DNA of 61,713 nt from DASWHF01 sp036393295 (GCA_036393295.1 DASWHF010000068.1:1-61713); one strand, 5' to 3'. Positions 42,941-52,154 are shown, counted from the first letter of the stretch. A program made the numbers and translations. The notes: generated from the sequence alone by a model not told the origin.

Positions 42941-43300
42941 ATGGCCTACGAAGCGAATCTTTTGATGACCACGATCGTCGCCCCCGCCCACGCCGCCGAT
43001 CCCGCGCCGGCCGGTCCCCCGGGCGGCGGGCTGATGGGCTTTCTGCCGCTCATCATCATTTTCGTGATCTTCTATTTCCTGCTGATTCGTCCGCAGAGCA
43101 AGCGCGCCAAGGAGCATCGCGCCATGATCGCGGCGCTCAACAAGGGCGACGAGATCGTGACCAACGGTGGCGTGCTGGGGCGCGTCACCGACGTCGGCGA
43201 CAGCTTCGTCACGGTCGAGATCGCCGACGGCGTGGCGGTCAAGGTGCAGCGCCAGGCGGTCGCGGCGCTCATGCCCAAGGGGACCGTCAAGGGCGAATGA
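42941..43300 (+). CDS. yajC: Preprotein translocase subunit YajC
   Basis: Small single-pass accessory subunit of SecDF-YajC. The 119-residue protein has one membrane helix (about 32-50, FLPLIIIFVIFYFLLIRPQ) followed by the conserved KEHRAMIAALNKGDEIVTNGG segment and KVQRQAVAALMPKG. The start is at ATG 42941 (MAYEAN); an alternative ATG lies at 42965. The 104-bp gap before it includes a TATAAT at 42842-42847 without a good -35 element. Confidence 0.95.
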   Translation: MAYEANLLMTTIVAPAHAADPAPAGPPGGGLMGFLPLIIIFVIFYFLLIRPQSKRAKEHRAMIAALNKGDEIVTNGGVLGRVTDVGDSFVTVEIADGVAVKVQRQAVAALMPKGTVKGE

Positions 43301-43395
43301 CGGCCGAGGGCGCCACGCCTCGACGTCACCGGAGATGAGGAGAGCGGCAGACACGGCGCCCATCCGCCGTCGCCGCGCGAACCGATAAGAACACG

Positions 43396-45282
43396 ATGAA
43401 CAAATATCCCCTTTGGAAGTATCTGCTGATTGCGGCTGTGATCGTTCCCGGCCTGGTGTATTTCCTGCCCAATCTCTACGGCGAGGACCCGGCGATCCAG
43501 GTGGCGCCGAGCCGCGCCGCACCGGTCGATCAGGCGACGCGCGAGCGCGTCGAGGCGGCGCTTACGGGCGCCGGGCTGCCCTACGATGCCGTGACCCTGT
43601 CCGAGACCGGCATCAAGGTGCGCTTCCCCGACACCGAAACCCAGCTCAAGGCGCGCGAGCTGGTGCAATGGAAGCTCGGTGACGACTACACCGTGGCGCT
43701 CAACCTGCTGCCCGCGACCCCCGCCTGGCTCGGCTGGTTCAACGCGCGGCCGATGTACCTGGGCCTCGACCTGCGCGGCGGCGTGCACTTCCTCATGCAG
43801 GTCGATATGGACGCCGCGATCAAGAAGGCCGAGGAGCGCTATGTCGAGGACCTGCGCAGCACCTTGCGCGAGAAGAAGGTCCGCTACCTGACCGTCGTGC
43901 GCCGCGACCAGGGCGGCCTGGAGATCCGTTTCCGCGAGGCCGAACAGCGCGACAATGGCCGCGCGGCGATCGAGGACGCGCTGCGCGAGCTGACGCTGAC
44001 CGAGGCCGAGCGGCGCGACGAGTTCCTGCTGATCGCGAACCTGAGCGAGCCGGCGCTCGCCGAGAAGCGCAAGTTCGCCATCGAGCAGAACATGACCTCG
44101 CTGCGCAACCGCGTCAACGAGCTGGGCGTGGCCGAGCCGGTGATCCAGCAGCAGGGCGCCGACCGCATCATCGTCCAGCTGCCGGGCGTGCAGGACACCG
44201 GCGAGGCCAAGCGCATCCTCGGCCGCACCGCGACCCTCGAGATCATGCTGGTCGACGAGGAGCACAGCGTCGAGGCGGCGGTCGGCGGCACGGCGCCGGC
44301 CGGCAGCAAGCTCTACCGCGACCGCCAGGGGCGGCCGATCCTGCTCAAGCGGCAGCTGATCTACTCCGGCGACAACATCGTCGACGCCGCCGCCGGCTTC
44401 GATTCCCAGGGCGGCGGCGCGGTGGTGCACATCACGCTCGACGCGCGCGGCGCGGCCGTCAACCAACGCATCACCGGCGAGAACGTCGGCAAGCGCATGG
44501 CGGTGGTCTATATCGAGGTCCGCTCCACGGTGCGGCGCGGCCCGGACGGCACGCCGCTCACCGACGCCCAGGGCGAGGTGATCCGCGACCGGCAGAACAT
44601 CGAGGAGGTGATCACCGCGCCGGTGATCCGCGAGCAGCTCGGCAAGCGCTTCCAGATCTCCGGCCTCGACAGCATCAACGAGGCGCGCGAGCTGGCGCTG
44701 CTGCTGCGCGCCGGCGCCCTGGCGGCGCCGATCGACATCATCGAGGAGCGCACCGTGGGCCCGAGCCTCGGCGCCGACAACATCCGCCAGGGCTTCAATT
44801 CGACGCTGATCGGCTTCGCCGCGATCGCGATCTTCATGATGGTCTACTACCGGTTCTTCGGGCTGGTGGCCAACGTCGCGCTGGCGGCGAACATGGTGTT
44901 GCTGGTGGCGCTGATGTCGCTGCTGCAGGCGACCCTGACCTTGCCCGGCATCGCCGGCATCGCGCTCACGCTCGGCATGGCGATCGACGCCAACGTACTG
45001 ATTCACGAGCGCATCCGCGAGGAGCTCCGCAACGGCAACACGCCGCAGGCGGCCATCCACGCCGGTTACGACCGCGCGCTCGGCACCATCGTCGACTCGA
45101 ACCTGACCACGCTGATCGCCGGCTTCGCCCTGTTCTTCCTGGGCTCGGGGCCGGTGCGCGGCTTCGCCGTGACCCTGTGTCTCGGCATCTTCACCTCCAT
45201 GTTCAGCGCGATCCTGGTGTCGCGCGCGGTGGTGAATCTCACCTACGGGCGCCGGCGCAAGCTCGAGCGCCTGTCCATCTAG
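43396..45282 (+). CDS. secD: Protein translocase subunit SecD
   Basis: RND-type inner-membrane subunit that uses the proton gradient to assist late steps of Sec export. The 628-residue protein has an N-terminal helix (10-28) and a large periplasmic P1 domain with GLDLRGGVHFLMQVD near 120. Five membrane helices follow from about 470, with GLVANVALAANMVLLVAL and TLGMAIDANVLIHERIREE carrying the conserved Asp-containing D(A)NV motif. It is followed after 19 bases by secF. Confidence 0.97.
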   Translation: MNKYPLWKYLLIAAVIVPGLVYFLPNLYGEDPAIQVAPSRAAPVDQATRERVEAALTGAGLPYDAVTLSETGIKVRFPDTETQLKARELVQWKLGDDYTVALNLLPATPAWLGWFNARPMYLGLDLRGGVHFLMQVDMDAAIKKAEERYVEDLRSTLREKKVRYLTVVRRDQGGLEIRFREAEQRDNGRAAIEDALRELTLTEAERRDEFLLIANLSEPALAEKRKFAIEQNMTSLRNRVNELGVAEPVIQQQGADRIIVQLPGVQDTGEAKRILGRTATLEIMLVDEEHSVEAAVGGTAPAGSKLYRDRQGRPILLKRQLIYSGDNIVDAAAGFDSQGGGAVVHITLDARGAAVNQRITGENVGKRMAVVYIEVRSTVRRGPDGTPLTDAQGEVIRDRQNIEEVITAPVIREQLGKRFQISGLDSINEARELALLLRAGALAAPIDIIEERTVGPSLGADNIRQGFNSTLIGFAAIAIFMMVYYRFFGLVANVALAANMVLLVALMSLLQATLTLPGIAGIALTLGMAIDANVLIHERIREELRNGNTPQAAIHAGYDRALGTIVDSNLTTLIAGFALFFLGSGPVRGFAVTLCLGIFTSMFSAILVSRAVVNLTYGRRRKLERLSI

Positions 45283-45301
45283 CGCGGGGGCGGCACAGCT
45301 C

Positions 45302-46234
45302 ATGGAACTCTTCCGAATCAAGAACGACATCCCGTTCATGCGCCATGCGCCGGTCTGGGTGGCCGTGTCGGCGCTCATCTTCCTCGCGGCGGTCGCGGGG
45401 CTCGTGGCGCGCGGCCTCAACCTGAGCATCGACTTCACCGGCGGCACCGTGATCGAGGTCGGTTACCCGGAGCCGGTCGCGACCCAGGCGATCCGCGACG
45501 TGCTGACCGCCAGCGGCTATGGCGACGCGACGGTGCAGACCTTCGGCACCCCGCGCGAGGCCCTGATCCGCTTTCCGGTCAAGGCCGGCGTCACCTCGGC
45601 GCAGTTGTCCGAAACCATACTGGGCATACTGCAGCGGCACGACCCCAAGGTCGAGATGCGGCGCGTCGAGTTCGTCGGCCCGCAGGTCGGCAGCGAGCTG
45701 TTCAACGACGGCGCGCTGGCGCTGATGCTGGTGTCGGCGCTGATCATGGTGTATCTGGCGTTCCGCTTCGAGTGGCGCTTCTCGGTCGGCGCCATCGTCG
45801 CCACGATTCACGACGTGGTGATCGTGCTGGGGCTGTTCGCCTGGTTTCAGTGGGAGTTCTCGCTGACGGTGCTGGCGGCGGTGCTGGCGATCCTCGGCTA
45901 TTCGGTCAACGACACGGTGGTGGTGTTCGACCGCATCCGCGAGAATTTCCGCAGGCTGCGCCGCAGCGACATCACCGAGATCATCGACAACGCGATCACC
46001 CGCACCCTGGCGCGCACCTTCATGACCGCCATCACCACCCAGCTCATGGTGCTGGCCATGCTGCTGTTCGGCGGCGAGGTGTTGTACGGGTTCGCCCTGG
46101 CGCTGACCATCGGCATCGTGGTCGGCACCTATTCCTCGGTGCTGGTGGCGAGCCCGGTGATCATGTGGCTCGGCATCTCGCGCGAGGACATGCTGCCGCC
46201 CAAGACCGAGGGGGCGGCCGACAACCGGCCGTAG
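45302..46234 (+). CDS. secF: Protein translocase subunit SecF
   Basis: Partner of SecD. The 310-residue protein has an N-terminal helix (residues 19-38), IDFTGGTVIEV near residue 44 and a short periplasmic domain. Five helices follow, including LGYSVNDTVVVFDRIRENFR with the conserved VNDTVVVFDR motif near 200-209. ITTQLMVLAMLLFGGEVLYGFAL and the closing GTYSSVLVASPV are typical. It ends just before a double-hairpin element that may terminate the operon. Confidence 0.97.
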   Translation: MELFRIKNDIPFMRHAPVWVAVSALIFLAAVAGLVARGLNLSIDFTGGTVIEVGYPEPVATQAIRDVLTASGYGDATVQTFGTPREALIRFPVKAGVTSAQLSETILGILQRHDPKVEMRRVEFVGPQVGSELFNDGALALMLVSALIMVYLAFRFEWRFSVGAIVATIHDVVIVLGLFAWFQWEFSLTVLAAVLAILGYSVNDTVVVFDRIRENFRRLRRSDITEIIDNAITRTLARTFMTAITTQLMVLAMLLFGGEVLYGFALALTIGIVVGTYSSVLVASPVIMWLGISREDMLPPKTEGAADNRP

Positions 46235-46261
46235 CGCCCTGCTCGGAATCAGGCGTAAGTC

Positions 46262-46340
46262 GTGTAGGGTGGGGCCCTGCCCCACCGTAGCGGCATGAGA
46301 AACGACGGATCGCTTCGGCGGGGCAGGGCCCCGCCCTACG
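46262..46340. repeat. Double-hairpin GTAGGGTGGGGC element after secF
   Basis: The left arm GTAGGGTGGGGCCCTGCCCCACC and right arm GGCGGGGCAGGGCCCCGCCCTAC are inverted copies, and each is itself self-complementary. A run of T (CTTTTT) follows the right arm, so it may act as the secF terminator. The rest of the 302-bp gap to 46536 shows no gene. The flanks carry a direct GCGTAAG on either side. Confidence 0.82.
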
Positions 46341-46536
46341 TCTTTTTCCCCCTAGAAATCGTGCGTAAGCCACAGTTCTCAAAGGATAATCCTGGCATCT
46401 CCCGACCGGCGGTCCCTGGAATTCCTACCTTCGTCGGCAAAAAGTGACACCCGGGCGCCATTGGCGCTAAAACTGCCCATACTTACGGATACAGTCCGCG
46501 ATCGGGACGTTCCGCGTTGCACACCGGGGGAACCTT

Positions 46537-48018
46537 ATGAGCAGTTGGTGGATGATCTGGCCGGGGAATCCGGCGCTGTCGGCCGTGGTGCTGTTCGTCA
46601 TCGTCGTGCCGGTGCTGTACGGCGCGCGCCGGGCCATGCACGGCGTGCTCAATGCGCTGTTCCGGGCCGTCGCCAACCCGCTGCGGCTGGGCGCGCGCTT
46701 CCTGATGAAGACCGCCGAGGAGCTGCGCCGGCGCAACAAGCTGGTGCTGCTCGCCCACGGGCGCGAGGAGATCGCCCAGGGCATCGTCAAGGAATTCGAG
46801 CGGGTCACCAACCTGGTGCAGCGCGACCTGCACGGCTACCCGGCGCTGCAGCGCAAGCTGATGGACGAGATCACCCGCATCGAGGAGGAGTTCCAGAAAT
46901 GCGGCGAGGTGCCGCCGCCGCCGCCGGAGTGGACCAAGGCGGTCGCCGCGATCGCCAAGATCCGGCCGTCGGGCGACGGCCTGGTCGAGCAGATCCTCGA
47001 CGACATCCGCGCCTCGATCGACAAGATCTACGACAAGGTCGTGGCCGAGTACCGCAAGTCCTACGAGAAGCGCCATGCCATCCTCAAGGGCTTCATGCCG
47101 TTCTGGCGCTCGGTCGACCAGACCCTGAACCGCGTCGACAAGAACATGGACGGCCTCAAGGACAGTGCCGCCCGGATCGACGGGCAGATGGAGAAATTCC
47201 AGCAGATCAACGCCAACAGCGAGCAGGCCGAGCACACCTTGACGTCCTCGGCGGGCGTCCTGTTCGTGATCTCGGCGCTGACGATGCTGGTCGCCGCCGG
47301 CGGCGCGTTCGTGAACTTCTGGCTGATCGAGCGGCCGATGGCGGCCATGGTCGGCGGCTCGGAGTACATCTTCGGCAATATGCAGGCCTCCTACATGGCG
47401 GCCATGGTCATCATCTTCTTCGAGACCCTGATGGGCCTGTTCCTGATGGAGTCGCTGGGCTACACCCATCTGTTCCCGCTGGCGCGCATCAACAACCGCA
47501 TGCGGCGCTGGATGGTGTGGATCTCGTTTTCCATCCTGCTGGTGCTGGCCTGCGTCGAGGTGGCGCTGGCGGTGATGCGCGACCTGATCATCGCCGAGGA
47601 CATCGCGCTCAAGCAGCAGCTGGTCGGGGACGGCGCCACGGCCGCCGCCGCGGCGACCAGCGCCTGGGCGCTCAACATCCCGAAGGCCGCGCAGATGATC
47701 CTGGGCTTCACGCTGCCCTTCGCCCTGGCCTTCGTCGCCATCCCGCTCGAGTACCTCATCCATTCCGGCCGCATCGTGTTCGGCGCGCTGCTGGTGATGG
47801 GGCTGCGCGGGCTGGCCTTCCTGGCGCGCTTCCTGGCGAGCGTCTTCAAGCAGACCGGCCGGGGCGTTACGCATCTCTACGACGCGGTGATCTTCCTGCC
47901 GTTGCTGATCGAGCGCGCCGTGGTCTCCCGGCGCGGGCCGCGCGCCCTGCCGGCCGGTGAGGGTCACGGTGTTGCGGCCTTCCCCAAGCGCACCGCCACC
48001 GGGGAGCGCATGCTGTGA
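46537..48018 (+). CDS. Integral membrane protein of unknown function with long cytoplasmic helical region
   Basis: A 493-residue protein. One N-terminal membrane helix (about 13-32) is followed by a 200-residue charged, coiled-coil-like region (60-235). Four to five more hydrophobic segments follow at about 240-265, 286-306, 324-346, 386-407 and 412-432. The C-terminal tail is basic. I recognise no named domain. Its stop codon overlaps the start of a von Willebrand A lipoprotein gene (GTGA), so the pair is translationally coupled and probably acts together at the inner membrane. Confidence 0.8.
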   Translation: MSSWWMIWPGNPALSAVVLFVIVVPVLYGARRAMHGVLNALFRAVANPLRLGARFLMKTAEELRRRNKLVLLAHGREEIAQGIVKEFERVTNLVQRDLHGYPALQRKLMDEITRIEEEFQKCGEVPPPPPEWTKAVAAIAKIRPSGDGLVEQILDDIRASIDKIYDKVVAEYRKSYEKRHAILKGFMPFWRSVDQTLNRVDKNMDGLKDSAARIDGQMEKFQQINANSEQAEHTLTSSAGVLFVISALTMLVAAGGAFVNFWLIERPMAAMVGGSEYIFGNMQASYMAAMVIIFFETLMGLFLMESLGYTHLFPLARINNRMRRWMVWISFSILLVLACVEVALAVMRDLIIAEDIALKQQLVGDGATAAAAATSAWALNIPKAAQMILGFTLPFALAFVAIPLEYLIHSGRIVFGALLVMGLRGLAFLARFLASVFKQTGRGVTHLYDAVIFLPLLIERAVVSRRGPRALPAGEGHGVAAFPKRTATGERML

Positions 48019-48680
48019 GGGCGCGCATCCGGTTATTGCTCGTCGCGACGGCCGCGCTGCTCGTCAACGCCTGCGCCGACCAGCGCAGCCACGCGCACGC
48101 GGTCTACCTGCTGGTCGACACCTCCGGCACCTATTCCCAGGAGCTCGACAAGGCGCAGCGCGTGGTCGCCTACCTGCTCGGCACGCTCAAGCCGGGCGAC
48201 TCGCTGGCGGTGGCGCGCGTGAAGAGCCGCAGCTTCTCGGAGAAGGACATCATCGCCAAGGTGACCTTCGTCAAGGATCCGATGCAGGCGAACGCCCAGA
48301 AACGCGCCTTCAGCGACAAGATCGGCACCTTCCGGCGCGAAGCGACCAAGGGCAGCGCCTACACCGACATCACCGGCGGTCTGATCCAGGCGGCCGAGTT
48401 CCTGAAGGAGACCGGCGCCGCCAAGAAGACCGTGCTGATCTTCTCCGACATGCAGGAGGAGCTGGACTACAAGACCGTGCGCAATTTCCCGATCGATCTC
48501 ACCGGCATCCGCATCGTCGCGCTCAACGTGACCAAGCTCACCACGGACAACGTCGACCCGCGCCGCTACCTCGGCCGCATCGAGTGGTGGGAAAAGCGCA
48601 CCCGCGCGGCCGGCGCGACCGAGTGGCGGGTGGTGAACGACCTCGAGCATCTCGATCGCGTCTTCACGGGCCGGGGGTAG
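48015..48680 (+). CDS. von Willebrand factor A-like lipoprotein
   Basis: A 221-residue protein, GTG start. The signal peptide ends in LLVNAC (Cys20 as lipid anchor site). A vWA/MIDAS fold follows: LLVDTSGTYS near residues 32-41 (DxSxT metal motif), the threonine motif TDITGGLIQAA near 117, and LIFSDMQEE near 143 with the third metal-site Asp. Only the vWA domain is present. It overlaps the membrane protein upstream. A strong intrinsic terminator lies 87 bases after its stop, closing the two-gene operon. Confidence 0.83.
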   Translation: MRARIRLLLVATAALLVNACADQRSHAHAVYLLVDTSGTYSQELDKAQRVVAYLLGTLKPGDSLAVARVKSRSFSEKDIIAKVTFVKDPMQANAQKRAFSDKIGTFRREATKGSAYTDITGGLIQAAEFLKETGAAKKTVLIFSDMQEELDYKTVRNFPIDLTGIRIVALNVTKLTTDNVDPRRYLGRIEWWEKRTRAAGATEWRVVNDLEHLDRVFTGRG

Positions 48681-48766
48681 CGGAGGGCCGTCCGGGACAC
48701 ACCCCGACAACAACCACAAGGCACAGCGAAGTGCGGCAGCACAGAGGGTCTTGAATCAAATCACCG

Positions 48767-48794
48767 CGCCGGGCAAACCCCGGCGTTTTTTTTT
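48767..48794 (+). terminator. Intrinsic terminator
   Basis: CGCCGGG pairs with CCCGGCG around a 5-nt loop (48767-48785), followed by nine consecutive T residues. It ends the membrane-protein/vWA operon. Bases 48795-48972, before the next start codon, hold only a G+C-rich stretch without a supported gene. Confidence 0.93.
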
Positions 48795-48972
48795 GGCGCC
48801 GCGGCGGCGCGCACCACGGCGGCGCAGCCGGGCGCCGTGCGGCCCCGCGGCGGTGCGCAGGCCCGGGACGCCGGCAGCCGTGGTTCGCGTCATTCGCGTT
48901 TTTCGCGCTGGCATGCCGATTGCAATTCCAACGGGTGGCGCGGCAACGCGTCCGGCCGGCACGGGACAGGCA

Positions 48973-49932
48973 ATGATCGGATTGAGCTATCTGAGCGTCA
49001 TCGAGCGCTACCACGAATACCGCGAGGCGATCCGGGAGCTGCTGGCGTCCATTCTCACCGGCATCGCCGAGGCGCGGCTGTTTCAGGACGTCGGCGAGCA
49101 GCGCCAGGCGATGCACGCGCTCGCCGGGCATTATCCGTTCGTCGACCTGCTGTTCACCCTGGACGCCGACGGCGTGCAGCGCGACGACAATGTCACGCGC
49201 GGCGAGTCGCACCCGGGCGCCGGCCAGGGCCGCGGGCGCAATCGCTGCCAGCGGCCGTACTATCAGCTCGCGCGCGACGCCGACCGCGTGGTCGTGACCG
49301 AGCCCTATCTGTCCAGCGCCGGCAGCACCCTGTGCATCTCCGCGGCGGTCAAGGTGCGCGACGCCGACGGCGAGGTCGAGGGCTATCTGGTGCTCGACAT
49401 CGACCTTGGCAAGACCATCGCCTTCCTGATGGGCGACACCGCGCGCCGGCGCTTCCAGCCGTTTTTCAGAACGGTGTTCGGGCTGATCGTGCTCGGCCTG
49501 TTCGCCGTGGTCGGTGTGCTGCTGGTCGCCGCCTTCGGCCAGGTCGCGCCGCTGTTCGCCGGCCGGGTGGACGCGGCCGCCGACCACGGGCCGTTCGGGG
49601 TGATCATCTTCCTGACCCTGGCGCTGGCGTTGTTCGATCTGGGCAAGACCATCCTGGAGGAGGAGGTGTTGATGCACAAGGACATCTTCCGCCACAGCTC
49701 GACGCGCCGCACCATCACGCGCTTCATCGCCGCGATCCTGATCGCCGTGTCGATCGAGGCCCTGCTGCTGATGTTCAAGGCCGCGGTCGGTGACGGCCGG
49801 CATCTGGTCGAGGCGGTGTGGATGATGTTCGCCGCCGTGGGTCTCCTGGTCGGACTCGGCATCTACGTCAATCTCGGCGCCCGCGCCGAAGTGGCGCTCC
49901 TCAACCGCAAGTCGCCCGGTCGCGGCGGCTAG
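48973..49932 (+). CDS. PDC-sensor-like domain protein with four C-terminal membrane helices
   Basis: A 319-residue protein with ATG at 48973 (MIGLSYLSVIERYHEYR). Residues 15-150 look like a PDC/Cache-type sensor domain: LLFTLDADGVQRDDN near 59, CQRPYYQLA near 92, VTEPYLSSAGSTLCISAAVKV near 108-128 and GYLVLDIDL. Membrane helices lie at about 168-188, 209-226, 251-270 and 279-299. Unusually for this domain, no membrane helix precedes it. There is no attached kinase or cyclase output. An in-frame longer form from 48751 would be a basic low-complexity leader and is rejected. Confidence 0.75.
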   Translation: MIGLSYLSVIERYHEYREAIRELLASILTGIAEARLFQDVGEQRQAMHALAGHYPFVDLLFTLDADGVQRDDNVTRGESHPGAGQGRGRNRCQRPYYQLARDADRVVVTEPYLSSAGSTLCISAAVKVRDADGEVEGYLVLDIDLGKTIAFLMGDTARRRFQPFFRTVFGLIVLGLFAVVGVLLVAAFGQVAPLFAGRVDAAADHGPFGVIIFLTLALALFDLGKTILEEEVLMHKDIFRHSSTRRTITRFIAAILIAVSIEALLLMFKAAVGDGRHLVEAVWMMFAAVGLLVGLGIYVNLGARAEVALLNRKSPGRGG

Positions 49933-49968
49933 CGTCAACGCGGTACTGCGAGCAAGACCGCAAGACCG

Positions 49969-50160
49969 GCCACGGGGGCCACGGGGAGCACGGGGGAGGA
50001 TGGATTGTCCGTGCCGCGTGGTGCGTTTCGCCCGGGCGGGACGCAGTCCGGGTTCTCCGGCGGCATTCGCGGCGGCGCAGGTCCTGAGGAGGGCGCATTG
50101 CGATCGACCGGCACGGTCCCCGCCAGATTTTCCCCCGTGTTCCCCGTGGGCCCCGTGGCT
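49969..50160. repeat. Inverted arms of CACGGGG 9-mer repeats
   Basis: Left arm 49969-50000 (CCACGGGGG, CCACGGGGA, GCACGGGGG) and right arm 50128-50160 (CCCCCGTGT, TCCCCGTGG, GCCCCGTGG) are inverted copies about 130 bp apart. The gap 49933-50295 (363 bp) otherwise shows no gene; the final part carries the glyA ribosome site. No glycine riboswitch pattern was seen. Confidence 0.87.
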
Positions 50161-50295
50161 GCTCTTGATTTTCAAGCCCCCGATCTGCCCCGGAAATAGG
50201 CAAGCGGCCGCCAATCGGCTATCCTAATCGACCTTTCCGGGCCGTCGCCGCGGCGGGACTCGGGCCCCTTGCCTTCATCAGGAGAGTGACGACAC

Positions 50296-51552
50296 GTGTT
50301 CAGCAAAGCCATGACCATCGCCGGCTTCGACGACGAGCTGTGGACGGCGATCCGCGACGAGGAGCGCCGCCAGGAAGACCATATCGAGCTCATCGCCTCG
50401 GAGAACTACGCCAGCCCCCGGGTGATGGCCGCCCAGGGTTCGGTGCTGACGAACAAGTACGCCGAGGGTTATCCCGGCAAGCGTTACTACGGCGGCTGCG
50501 AGTACGTCGACGTGGCCGAGCGCCTGGCCATCGAGCGCGCCAAACAGTTGTTCGGCGCGGCCTACGCCAACGTCCAGCCGCACTCCGGCTCGCAGGCCAA
50601 TGCCGCGGTCTACATGGCGCTGCTCGCGCCCGGTGACACCATTCTCGGCATGAGCCTGGCCCACGGCGGCCACCTGACGCACGGCGCCAAGGTGAATTTT
50701 TCCGGCAAGATCTATCACGCCGTCCAGTACGGGATCGACGACAAGACCGGCGAGATCGACTACGCCGAAGTCGAGCGGCTGGCCGCTGAGCACAAGCCGA
50801 AGATGATCGTGGCCGGCTTCTCGGCGTATTCGCGAGTGGTCGACTGGCAGCGCTTCCGCGCCATCGCCGACGCCGTCGGCGCCTGGCTGTTCGTGGACAT
50901 GGCGCATGTCGCGGGCCTGGTCGCGGCCGGGCTCTACCCCAACCCGGTGCCGGTCGCCGACGTCGTGACCTCCACCACCCACAAGACCCTGCGCGGCCCG
51001 CGCGGCGGCATCATCCTCGCGCGCGCCAACCCCGAGGTCGAGAAGAAGCTGAATTCCATGATCTTCCCGGGTACCCAGGGCGGGCCGCTGATGCACGTCA
51101 TCGCCGCCAAGGCGGTGGCCTTCAAGGAGGCCCTGGAGCCGGAGTTCAAGACCTACCAGGAGCAGGTCCTGAAGAACGCGCGCGCCATGGCCAAGACGTT
51201 CATGGCGCGCGGCTACAAGGTGGTCTCGGGCGGCACCGACGATCATCTGTTCCTGGTGGACTTCATCGACAAGCGGCTCACCGGCAAGGACGTCGAGGCC
51301 GCGCTCGGCGAGGCCCACATCACCGTCAACAAGAACGCCGTCCCCAACGACCCGCAGACGCCGTTCGTCACCAGCGGCATCCGTATCGGCACCCCGGCGG
51401 CCACGACGCGCGGCTTCGAGGAGCCCGAGGTCGAAAAGCTCGCCGGCTGGATCTGCGACATCGTCGACAACTTGGGAGACTCCGCGGTACGGGCGCGGGT
51501 TAGGGAAGAGGTGTTGGCCTTGTGCAGGAAATTTCCGGTCTATGAACTGTAG
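50296..51552 (+). CDS. glyA: Serine hydroxymethyltransferase
   Basis: Interconverts serine and glycine with tetrahydrofolate, supplying one-carbon units. The 418-residue PLP enzyme has LIASENYASPRVMAAQGS near residue 33 and YPGKRYYGGCE. VDMAHVAGLVAAGLYPNPVP follows, then TSTTHKTLRGPRGG with the PLP lysine near 231. GTG at 50296 is used because AGGAGA lies 10 bases upstream; the first ATG, five codons in, is too far. It would consume glycine produced by the glycolate-salvage genes at the other end of the window. Confidence 0.97.
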   Translation: MFSKAMTIAGFDDELWTAIRDEERRQEDHIELIASENYASPRVMAAQGSVLTNKYAEGYPGKRYYGGCEYVDVAERLAIERAKQLFGAAYANVQPHSGSQANAAVYMALLAPGDTILGMSLAHGGHLTHGAKVNFSGKIYHAVQYGIDDKTGEIDYAEVERLAAEHKPKMIVAGFSAYSRVVDWQRFRAIADAVGAWLFVDMAHVAGLVAAGLYPNPVPVADVVTSTTHKTLRGPRGGIILARANPEVEKKLNSMIFPGTQGGPLMHVIAAKAVAFKEALEPEFKTYQEQVLKNARAMAKTFMARGYKVVSGGTDDHLFLVDFIDKRLTGKDVEAALGEAHITVNKNAVPNDPQTPFVTSGIRIGTPAATTRGFEEPEVEKLAGWICDIVDNLGDSAVRARVREEVLALCRKFPVYEL

Positions 51553-51633
51553 GGAAAAGAGAAAAGTGAAAAGAGGAAAGGCAGAACGCCGATCCGGCAC
51601 TCCTTTCCTCTTTCCTCTTTGCTCTTTCCTCTG
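51552..51633. repeat. Inverted purine/pyrimidine oligomer repeats
   Basis: The left arm (51552-51581) is a run of GGAAAAGAG/AAAAGTG/AAAAGAG units and the right arm (51601-51633) is the complement type (CTTTCCT, CTTTCCT, CTTTGCT, CTTTCCT). They face each other over about 20 bases, so the transcript could fold into a long hairpin. It begins at the glyA stop codon and ends five bases before the nrdR ATG. Confidence 0.85.
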
Positions 51634-51638
51634 ACGTC

Positions 51639-52154
51639 ATGCGCTGCCCATTCTGCTCCGCCGACGAAACCCGCGTCGTCGACTCGCGCCTGGCCGACGA
51701 CGGCGATTCGGTGCGCCGCCGCCGCGAGTGCGAGGTCTGCGGCGAGCGCTTCACCACCTTCGAGCGCGCCGAGCTCAGGCTGCCGCAAATCATAAAATCC
51801 GACAACCGCCGCGAGCCGTTCTCCGAGGACAAGCTGCGCGGCGGCATGTCGCGTGCCCTGGAGAAGCGCCCGGTCGACGCCGAGGCGGTGGAGAAGGCCA
51901 TCGGCCATATCCGCCACAAGCTCATGGCCTGCGGCGAGCGCGAGGTGCAGTCGCGCACCCTCGGCGGATGGGTCATGGAGGAGCTGAAGGAGCTCGATCC
52001 GGTCGCCTACGTGCGCTTCGCCTCGGTGTATCGCAGCTTCCAGGATCTCGAGGCCTTCCGCGAGGAGGTGCAGCGCCTGCAGGACGAGCCGCCGCCCGAG
52101 TCCCGGCGCAAGCAGCTCAAGCTGCTGCCCGACGGCGACGACGGCAAGTCATGA
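51639..52154 (+). CDS. nrdR: Transcriptional repressor NrdR
   Basis: ATP/dATP-sensing repressor of ribonucleotide reductase genes. The 171-residue protein has the N-terminal zinc ribbon with Cys3, Cys6, Cys31 and Cys34 (MRCPFC and CEVCGERFTTFER). The ATP-cone domain follows from about residue 46. The C-terminal tail (from about 150) is longer than in E. coli and rich in charged residues. It overlaps ribD by ATGA, the common nrdR-ribD arrangement. Confidence 0.97.
   Translation: MRCPFCSADETRVVDSRLADDGDSVRRRRECEVCGERFTTFERAELRLPQIIKSDNRREPFSEDKLRGGMSRALEKRPVDAEAVEKAIGHIRHKLMACGEREVQSRTLGGWVMEELKELDPVAYVRFASVYRSFQDLEAFREEVQRLQDEPPPESRRKQLKLLPDGDDGKS

Noticed and set aside
50161..50295. Glycine riboswitch before glyA
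   Set aside because: No tandem aptamer pattern is visible. The stretch shows only a ribosome site and G+C-rich sequence.
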